Origin: Saccoglossus kowalevskii | Taxonomy: Eukaryota; Hemichordata; Enteropneusta; Harrimaniidae | Reading direction: 5' to 3' | Length of the DNA stretch: 14,302 bases | Assembly (NCBI RefSeq): GCF_000003605.2 | Contig: NW_003155744.1 | Span: 7,739 to 22,040 of the forward strand | In this document: piece by piece, positions 9,401 to 14,302 of the stretch | Numbering within the stretch: position 1 is the stretch's first letter | How the letters are laid out: the number at the start of each line of letters is the position of its first letter | Notes under the pieces: model-generated | Told to the model about the DNA's origin: nothing | The model's input: the letters and a program-made list of their open reading frames with translations, nothing else | Database searches by the model: none | Made by a program: the position numbers and the translations under genes

Positions 9401-11908
9401 TATCTACTTCCCTTTCCCATTCCCGTGGTAGTGCGGCCACAATTCCAAACCAATCCAAAAATCTCTTGCGAGGTATTCCCCTTTTTTCCACTTCACCCCA
9501 TTGAAGAAGTTGGCCCTTATTATCAAAAATATTTCCAACATAGCGGAAACCAGCCTCCCTGAAATCTCCCTGATATATTCTTTGTAATAGTTGTATTGTA
9601 TCTAACACGCTTATATCTGCCATATCTGATATATCATTTAAATGGGAAATTAATTGTGAAACTAAAGACTTTGGTGCCCTCATACTGTAGAAATACAAAT
9701 GAAGAAATAAAAGGTCAGCAAGGAAACCTATTGGAATATCGATACTTTGTTGAACTATATCTGCAGAGAATTGTGGCATACTGATATGTAGATATGTTTC
9801 ACGTCAGACTTGTTCTTAACAAAGTTGATAGATCATATCCGACTACTATGTATTTGTAGTTGCCACGAGGCGTCTGCATTGTATTTATTGTATTTATCAT
9901 AGTATAAACAGATAAAAATCACAATCAGAGGAAGGTTTTAAAAGTTAGACGCATTCAACACTACACAAATGATTATATGAAAGTGATATTGTTACGTGCC
10001 CCAGATATCACCCATGGAGTTCATTGGATGAATATCCGGGTAATGAATGAAAAGATGTTGTAGGCTAATTAATGATTGACACAATAAACTGTGTTACGTC
10101 ATGGCCAATATACAAAATCCACATCTTTTCAGGTTATTGGCAAACAGGAAAGGGAATCTAGTGATACTGTTTGCGAAGGTTGAGTTCGACGTCATGAACT
10201 CCACTCGCTAGATAAGTGAAATTCACTGAGGAGACCTACTCCATGATACACTGCTACTTTTGATACATATCGGAGAATTTCAAGTATCAATCACTGCTAC
10301 ACTCACACTAGCAAGTCATGGGCTTTCAGTTGTTATACTGTGCTGTTGATTTATATAATTTGATGTTTTCTTGGCTAGTCTAGTTATGTCATATTTTACA
10401 AATATATACGTGAGGATTAGTGAATGATGTTATCCTTCTTGTCGCATGATTGTTACCAACATTGTCATGGTGAGTGCAGTGCATAATTCCGTAACTTCCA
10501 TGTCTTACCAACCACATATCAACGTTGATGCGTGGTGATGGCCGCGTTTAGTGCCGAACTGTTCGGGGTCGGTGATGCTTCTAGAGACGAGAACCATACC
10601 AAACATGAATCTTAATATATCTAATAAACTATACTTGAAGAAAAATGTGTTTATGCTTAACTTCATTGATGCATTTGTGGCTTGTTTCAAAATTTTCTGC
10701 ATAATCTTTTGTGAATATTTCTTGTGATCATATTTCCCCCCTCTAATATTGATTTCTCTTCATTCACAACTATATTATATTATATTATATTATATTATAT
10801 TATATTATATTATATTATATTATATTATATTATATTATATTATATTATATTATATTATATTATATTATATTATATTATATTATATTATATTATATTATAT
10901 TATATTATATTATATTATATTATATTATATTATATTTGTATTTTTAGTGATACATTGAAAAATATAATCTATATACAACATATTCACATGATAATTAGTG
11001 CGTTAGCAATATTACTCTTCAGCCTGTATGTAAAAACAATATACCTAGAATGCATATAAATATATGTAAACATATATGGTCAAATGCCGTGAAATCAGTA
11101 TCACATGCCTATATAATGTAGGTATTACCTTAATAATTCTGTTGACACTATATCCATCTAAGTGTTGTAGAAAGTATGCTAATTTGTCAATGAGTTGCTT
11201 GGCAATGCGGTTATACTTTCCTGTTGGCCGAAGATCCGTTTTTATAAAATCTTCCAAATCTGATGTTTTTCCATGAAAGAAATCTGGCAACAACAACAAC
11301 ATATTTAGTCATCAACAAATAATAATGTCTTGTATATAGATATAAATTAGTATACAGTATCTTTATTATTATTACTTAAATAATAATAGTTAAATTATTC
11401 GGCTAATGTATCCATATGTTTCAAATTATATTAACACTGATCAGAAGATCGTGCGCAAATTATTGCAATGTATGATTGTACTTTTTCTAGTAACATAAGA
11501 CAAGCTACGTCAGACTATTATGAATATGGCGCATACAAATCAGTTTAAAATAGAATGACGTTTTCACCAACTGTTACAGCAGCCCTCGTGAAAAGCCGCG
11601 TGTGCCTTATATTGCCTTGATTATTTCACACATAAATACATGATATTATACCACGTGTGATAAACACATTCTCCTCATACGTATAGAACACATTCTCCTC
11701 ACACCAACATGTACTTTGCTGTAAAAAAGACGATGGTGATATCTGTGCCTCTAAAATGAGCACATATAAAGATATAAAGATAAAATGCAATAGAAAAACC
11801 CCACATCGGACACCAACCAGTCATTAGAACGCACGTAATTGACTAAATTCCTTAAAGAACCTGGCTGTTGTTTACAACGTATAGTACCTTACCTTGTATT
11901 AAAGTCAT
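6241..11908 (-). CDS. OAS: 2'-5'-oligoadenylate synthetase (OAS), five exons
   Basis: Joining minus-strand exons 11908-11893, 11283-11129, 8023-7735, 6970-6583 and 6433-6241 gives 1041 nt, 346 residues and a TAA stop. Introns are 609, 3105, 764 and 149 nt, all GT-AG, in phases 1, 0, 1 and 2. OAS enzymes link ATP into 2'-5' oligoadenylates, in vertebrates when bound to dsRNA in the cytoplasm. Seen here: P-loop-like GSFGKGT (59-65), metal-binding Asp72 and Asp74, third Asp139 in GVDLLPIFD, and an OAS1_C domain (about 170-340) with QFQRDF, LIRLVKYW (197-204), LELLTVYVWE (225-234) and MLDPGNPT (286-293). There is no cGAS-type His/Cys zinc insertion, so this is OAS. The vertebrate tetramer motif CFK is LLK (320-322). 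The C-terminus is CWCL, a candidate prenylation box. Length is close to human OAS1 p42. The start is fixed by in-frame TAG codons 12 nt upstream. Activity and dsRNA dependence are not shown; some invertebrate OAS proteins behave differently from vertebrate ones. Confidence 0.93.
6583..6970 (-). CDS. OAS: OAS exon 4 (core of OAS1_C domain)
   Basis: The acceptor TTTTAG ends at 6971 and the donor GTAATG starts at 6582. It encodes residues 154-283 and supplies most of the helical OAS1_C domain. CQFQRDFIRDMVPEHVKDLI aligns with the vertebrate L-Q-R-D-F...P-x-K-L-K-x-L-I segment that contacts dsRNA, and LELLTVYVWE is the signature inner helix. The ATG inside at 6866-6864 is an internal Met (189), not a start. 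No copy of this exon exists in the downstream pseudogene debris. Confidence 0.93.
7171..7672 (-). repeat. Tandem SINE-like repeat in OAS intron 3
   Basis: Two diverged copies (about 7172-7425 and 7441-7672) share ordered words: GTTATACAGA, TGGTGCAAT, AAAATAGCATAG, ATGTCTAATTTGCATAACAATAA, TTTCTTGGATTTGAA, TGATTCAATGAAAC and CTATTTTCTGA. On the minus strand the ends read like a tRNA-derived head: an A-box-like ATAGAGCATT, then ATTCAAATCC or GTTCAAATCC as a B box about 45-50 nt later. Head at the high coordinate, body and AT-rich tail below. A shorter relic of the head sits at 13219-13247 in the pseudogene. SINE origin is inference; the duplication is directly visible. Confidence 0.5.
7735..8023 (-). 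CDS. OAS: OAS exon 3 (nucleotidyltransferase catalytic core)
   Basis: The acceptor TATTTTCAG ends at 8024 and the donor GTAAGC starts at 7734. The 289-nt exon encodes residues 58-153 and holds all three catalytic Asp residues (72, 74, 139) and the nucleotide-gripping GSFGKGT loop. In vertebrate OAS this loop is usually G-G-S-S-G-K-G-T, so Phe61 replaces a Ser. The ATG at 7834 is internal (codons before it are plainly coding). A degenerate copy of this exon lies at 13249-13364. Confidence 0.93.
8024..8574 (-). other. OAS intron 2, exon-3-proximal part
   Basis: Intronic sequence between exon 3 and the 50-bp minisatellite. No open frame with family resemblance and no ordered repeat was seen. 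Confidence 0.6.
8575..8872. repeat. 50-bp minisatellite, six units, each with a palindrome
   Basis: Units start at 8575, 8626, 8676, 8726, 8776 and 8826 with the word CCATATCAATCTAAATCTTA. Units 2-5 are 50 bp and nearly identical, differing mainly at GTCGT or GTCAT. Units 1 and 6 carry an extra base (AAAAGAA instead of AAAAAA); unit 6 breaks off after GTGTACAGT. Every unit holds TACACT-AC-AGTGTA, a 14-base imperfect palindrome. The high identity points to recent expansion. It lies in OAS intron 2, just past the end of a LINE fragment. There are no unique spacers. Confidence 0.92.
8998..9779 (-). pseudogene. L1/Tx1-type LINE ORF2 C-terminal fragment in OAS intron 2
   Basis: Two overlapping minus-strand frames (9779-9333 and 9372-8998) form one broken protein with a frameshift near 9350-9375. 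The first has NIFDNKGQLLQWGEVEKRG then FLDWFGIVAALPREWERE, the D-L-F-D-x-x-G-x-x-L-x-F-x-E-F...A-I-P-x-x-W block of L1/Tx1 ORF2 C-terminal regions. The second has WESIYLALFRLTIESKLREF followed by QWKISHNILVTNSVLCKM, the K-L-R-x-F-Q-x-K-x-x-H-x-I-L-x-T-N block. The zinc-binding Cys residues usual after that block are mostly lost. RT and endonuclease are absent, so it is a 5'-truncated, decayed insertion, in the same orientation as OAS. The piece from 8997 down to about 8880 is probably its 3' end. Confidence 0.78.
9785..10770 (-). other. OAS intron 2, middle part
   Basis: No gene supported. A short inverted repeat, GAGTTC (10182-10187) with GAACTC (10196-10201) around GACGTCAT, contains a CRE-like GACGTCA. 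The word TGGAGTTCAT near 10014 is inverted again near 10194-10203. The minus-strand open frame at 10702-10505 has no recognisable family. Otherwise ordinary AT-rich intron. Confidence 0.5.
10771..10935. repeat. (TATAT)33 microsatellite
   Basis: A pure 165-bp run of the pentanucleotide TATAT with no interruption that I can see. It gives long open frames of Ile/Leu/Tyr in every reading because it contains no stop in some frames; these are not genes. It lies in OAS intron 2, about 190 bp from exon 2. Such a pure array should be highly length-variable. Confidence 0.97.
11129..11283 (-). CDS. OAS: OAS exon 2 (N-terminal helices)
   Basis: The acceptor TTGTTGCCAG ends at 11284 and the donor GTAATACC starts at 11128. 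The exon gives residues 6 (split) to 57: FFHGKTSDLEDFIKTDL, matching the L-D-K-F-I-x-x-x-L N-terminal helix of OAS, then a long helix and YSVNRIIK. That runs straight into TGSFGKGT of exon 3 in phase 0. The terminal Lys57 corresponds to the Lys before the P-loop in vertebrate OAS1. Confidence 0.9.
11284..11892 (-). other. OAS intron 1
   Basis: 609-nt GT-AG intron between the tiny first coding exon and exon 2. It contains a perfect 15-bp direct repeat, AACACATTCTCCTCA, at 11663-11677 and 11687-11701 (24-bp offset). No gene or other element was seen in it. Confidence 0.65.
11893..11908 (-). CDS. OAS: OAS exon 1 coding part (start codon)
   Basis: Only 16 nt are coding: ATG ACT TTA ATA CAA G, followed by the donor GTAAGG. 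The leftover G joins AT of exon 2 to make Asp6, giving MTLIQDFF. The phase fits exactly, and the total length is then a multiple of three. A is at position -3 of the start codon. In-frame TAG TAG lies 12-17 nt upstream, so translation cannot begin earlier in this exon. Because the exon is so short, a transcript is needed to prove it. Confidence 0.78.
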
Positions 11909-12010
11909 TTTCCCAGCAATGGTCTACTAAATATTCCAATAGTTATGATCATTTGCGTAGGCGTAGGCGTGGGTTTTATTCTGCATATTGCTAAATAAAT
12001 TATATTTAGA
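11909..12010 (-). promoter_or_regulatory. Putative OAS 5' UTR/promoter with GC-box-like hexamers
   Basis: Immediately upstream of the start codon (minus strand). At 11955-11973 the plus strand reads GCGTAGGCGTAGGCGTGGG, three near-copies of GGCGTA ending in a GC-box/KLF-like CCCACGCC on the minus strand, standing out from the AT-rich surroundings 47-65 nt before the ATG. An A/T-rich ATATAATTTATTTA lies about 30 nt further up. I saw no clear interferon-type GAAANNGAAA element in 11909-12200. The transcription start is unknown. Confidence 0.3.
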
Positions 12011-12179
12011 AATGCTGGTGTATTGGCTGGTATTTTGGTAAAATGCCCACTGAAAATGTTAATATATGACATCTTGTTCCTATTTAGTACAACATGGCAG
12101 TATATACGTTGTGAAAAGTTAGATGACTCGCCAACTGTTGCTAGAAAAAGATTGTCCCTGTAAGGAATCCATCACTTGA

Positions 12180-12283
12180 ATACACTTTTTATTTTCTAAT
12201 CTATAACGGATATTCTTAGTTTGTATACGTTATTATAATGCTGATTATAAAAGCCAACAAGGAACAGTTCTTTCTAGATATTT
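12180..12283 (-). pseudogene. Older OAS exon 5 tail remnant
   Basis: The minus strand from 12283 down reads KYLERTVPCWLL then a TAA stop at about 12246-12244, matching KYLEGTVPCWCL-stop of the live gene, followed by 3' flank similar to 6240-6196 (GTATAC, ATATTCT words). It is visibly more diverged than the copy beside it. The upstream part of exon 5 is cut off at 12283, where the second copy's 3' flank begins. It represents an independent, older OAS duplicate. Confidence 0.75.
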
Positions 12284-12715
12284 TGACATTGTTCTCTACT
12301 GGTATTATTCAATATAGATGTGTATGTGTCCCAGTTAATGAATCTTTTGTGACAACATTGCAAATTGCAAGTTGATTTGATGAAATAATTGTGTATGTTT
12401 ATTGTCCATTATTTTGTGTTCTTAGAAATGTAATTTCACTTCAGGCTATGACTAATACTCTGGATTACACTATTTGTTTATATAAAGGTTATTCTAAATC
12501 TGTATACATCATCATAATGATGAGTATAGACACCAACAAGGAATAGTTCCTTCTAGATATTTTCTGGTTCCTAACCATTCATTTGGTATGTCAATGTCTT
12601 TCAATAATTGCGAATTCAGATTCTCCTTTGCTGTTTTAGATGCATATTCCCATGCTTCCTGTAGATCACTTCCCACGAATGTGTTGGTTGTTCCTGTATT
12701 CAGCCTGAATCAATA
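12284..12715 (-). pseudogene. Recent OAS exon 5 duplicate with 3' flank
   Basis: 12284-12659 is colinear with 6001-6376 with about six substitutions by eye, roughly 98% identity, covering the 3' flank, poly(A) signal and most of exon 5. Differences that matter: the stop TAA has become TAC so the frame runs four codons on, and Val342 is Ile. Past 12659 similarity falls: a 3-bp insertion (TGT) sits near 12660, and about 20 bp around the MLDPGNP block and the splice acceptor are lost or scrambled. It cannot splice as an OAS exon. No exon 4 follows upstream. Confidence 0.88.
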
Positions 12716-13218
12716 TCACAACTTTGATTTGCGTAAAATGCTCTGTAAGTTCAAGTCGTATTTCAGCCATAGACCTAAGACAGAGGAATAGGGAACCGAT
12801 GCATCTACGTTGATGTAATGTGGGTTATAAACTGTCGTGTTAATAAATACATATGACTTATTGGGCATTATGTGACGTACATTGCAAAAATTGACACAAG
12901 TATTTTTGAGCAAAAAGATACATAGTGTGCTGTTTCGACAACATTCACAGACTTCTCTAGAACTACACGGTAAATCTTGGAAGCACTTTCATGTTGTTTT
13001 CATTAAAACACAATTTTAACTGGAAGCACACTGTTGTAATTAAAAACATGTGTATTATAAAATAAAACACCTGTATTTTCTTTAAAAATATTTTTTTTAA
13101 ATGTTTCGGGGAGTTATTAAAACATTTTTTGATGAAAATTAAGAACATTGTAAACACACAAGAATACACTTTTTCAAAATAAGTGTTTTACGGGTACATA
13201 AATGTGTCACTGAAGTCA
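12716..13218. other. Non-coding gap inside the OAS pseudogene debris
   Basis: In the live gene this place between exon 5 and exon 3 holds exon 4 and two introns. Here no exon 4 sequence can be found on either strand. The sequence is AT-rich with short meaningless frames. Confidence 0.55.
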
Positions 13219-13364
13219 AAATATCATGCAGATTCAATGGAGCATTTATTTCCATTCTGGGTCATCAAATAAACGTTTGAGTATGTCTTTCTTTATGTCA
13301 CTTTAAATCAACAGTCTAAATTGCCTGGTCCCTTGATTTGACTTATTTTACCAAATGATCTAGT
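13219..13364 (-). pseudogene. OAS exon 3 remnant fused to intron 3 SINE-like relic
   Basis: 13249-13364 matches parts of exon 3 (7867-8023): TCCATTCTGGGTCATC and AAACGTTTGAGTATGTCTTT are nearly identical, then an internal block of about 40-50 bp is missing, removing or damaging the Asp72/Asp74 region. The 3' half of exon 3, including Asp139, is deleted. At 13219-13247 it joins ATATCATGCAGATTCAATGG, matching the head of the intron 3 repeat (7380-7400). Retained intron sequence shows this was a DNA-level duplication, not a processed copy. Confidence 0.82.
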
Positions 13365-13742
13365 ATATGTCGGCAATACAGATTATTGCTATTAAAGCAG
13401 ACTGCTACTCGTGCGTTTTTTACATGTATGTATAATTTACTGTTATCATTAAAAACCCACTATTTTTAATACTTCTAGACATGAATGTAAAAATACGTTG
13501 TAAGACACTATATATCGTGATTTTATTCTATGACTGACCAAACATTTGAGGTATCAATATATATTCTTGCTATAAAAAACAATTATATAGTAAAATTCCG
13601 CCCTAAAGAAAATCAATAGACGGGATGGTTGAAGAGACAGTTGGTGTGAAAATGTGGCAAATCAAACATAAAATGACAATTTGACGGTCCATGTTGTGAA
13701 TTGAACTGAATCACGAGGCCGTGATAGAAATTACGTCACAGG
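13365..13742. other. Non-coding stretch, no gene seen
   Basis: Ordinary AT-rich sequence. A small inverted repeat TCACG-AGGC-CGTGA occurs at 13711-13724 close to the start of the 24-bp array. Nothing else was found. Confidence 0.55.
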
Positions 13743-13750
13743 TCAAGTAA

Positions 13751-14302
13751 CATCACAAGTAACTGCCTGCTTTACATTACAAGTAACTGCCTGCTTTATA
13801 TCACAAGTAGCTGCCTGGTTTAAAATACAAGTAACTGCCTGCTTTACATTACAAATAACTGCCTGCTTTACATTACAAGTAACTGCCTGCTTTAAAATAC
13901 AAGTAACTGCCTGCTTTACATCACAAGTAACTGCCTGCTTTACATTACAAGTAACTGCCTGCTTTAAAATACAAGTAACTGCCTGCTTTACATCACAAGT
14001 AACTACCTGCTTTACATTACAAGTAACTGCCTGTTTTACATTACAAGTAACTGGCTGCTTTACATTACAAATGACTGCCTGCTTTACATCACAAGTAGCT
14101 GCCTGCTTTAAAATACAAGTAACTGCCTGCTTTACATTACAAGTAACTGCCTGCTTCACATTACAAGTAACTGCCTGCTTTACATCACATGTAACTGCCT
14201 GCTTTACATCACAGGTAACTGCCTGCTTTACATCACAAGTAACTGTCTGCTTTAAATTACAAGTAACTACCTGCTTTACATCACAAGTAACTACCTGCTT
14301 TA
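13751..14302. repeat. 24-bp minisatellite, about 23 units, runs off the window
   Basis: The unit is CATCACAAGTAACTGCCTGCTTTA or close variants (CATTAC, AAATAC in place of CATCAC). About 23 units reach the right edge without ending. Because 24 is a multiple of three, the minus strand stays open throughout and would encode an eight-residue repeat, KQAVTCNV/KQAVTCDV. There is no real start (the nominal one is a GTG inside a unit), no splice context and no family resemblance, so I call it a minisatellite. A repeat-coding exon that continues beyond the window remains possible. Confidence 0.9.

Noticed and set aside
10182-10203. Inverted repeat around GACGTCAT as a functional CRE element
   Set aside because: Arms are only six bases and it lies deep in an intron; chance is likely at this length.
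10724-11059. Long open frames made of Ile/Leu/Tyr repeats
   Set aside because: They come from the (TATAT)33 array, which lacks stops in some frames. No coding context.
6241-11908. Reading the gene as cGAS or a cGAS-like receptor
   Set aside because: The catalytic fold is shared, but the His/Cys zinc insertion is absent and the OAS1_C signatures (LIRLVKYW, LELLTVYVWE, LDPGNPT) are present.
12240-12715. Alternative last exon of the live OAS gene
   Set aside because: It lies upstream of exon 1 on the coding strand, its splice acceptor is damaged and its stop is lost.
12588-12791. Open frame on the plus strand across the OAS exon 5 copy
   Set aside because: It is the antisense shadow of duplicated exon 5; the same shadow exists over the live exon.
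12963-13169. Minus-strand 68-residue frame as a missing OAS exon 4
   Set aside because: Translation is Phe/Ile/Lys-rich with none of the OAS1_C words.
13751-14302. CRISPR-like or repeat-protein gene
   Set aside because: A 24-bp tandem unit has no spacers. The open frame follows from the unit length being a multiple of three and has no start, so a gene call is not supported within the window.

Overview
The window is eukaryotic genomic DNA. Coding segments are short and separated by GT-AG introns, the sequence is AT-rich, and most of the rest is decayed retrotransposons, a MITE-like element, minisatellites and a microsatellite. The repeat style, plus an OAS-family gene in a compact low-GC setting, suggests a marine invertebrate, perhaps a bivalve or other lophotrochozoan. 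That assignment is inference, because no host marker gene is present.

The main result is one apparently intact five-exon gene on the minus strand (6241-11908). Joining exons 11908-11893, 11283-11129, 8023-7735, 6970-6583 and 6433-6241 gives 1041 nt, i.e. 346 codons plus a stop. All four introns are GT-AG and every split codon closes in phase. The protein is a single-unit 2'-5'-oligoadenylate synthetase (OAS): P-loop-like GSFGKGT, the D-x-D pair, a third catalytic Asp in GVDLLPIFD, and a full OAS1_C domain. It ends in Cys-Trp-Cys-Leu, a candidate CaaX prenylation box.

Behind the gene's 5' end (12180-13364) lie remnants of at least two OAS duplicates. An exon 3 remnant is still attached to intron 3 sequence, exon 4 is missing, one exon 5 plus 3' flank is about 98% identical to the live gene, and an older exon 5 tail still ends in Cys-Trp-Leu-Leu-stop. 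The locus therefore looks like a small OAS cluster that expanded and decayed.

Layout: 1-480, non-coding with a diverged duplicated unit; 489-2893, a 5'-truncated LINE with many stops and frameshifts; 2894-6000, non-coding with a foldback, a CpG-rich patch and a 396-bp element with Harbinger-type ends; 6000-11908, the OAS gene. Its intron 3 holds a tandem SINE-like repeat. Its intron 2 holds a 50-bp minisatellite, an L1/Tx1-type LINE fragment and a pure (TATAT)33 microsatellite. Next come the putative promoter (11909-12000), the OAS pseudogene debris (12180-13364), and a 24-bp minisatellite that runs off the right edge (13751-14302).
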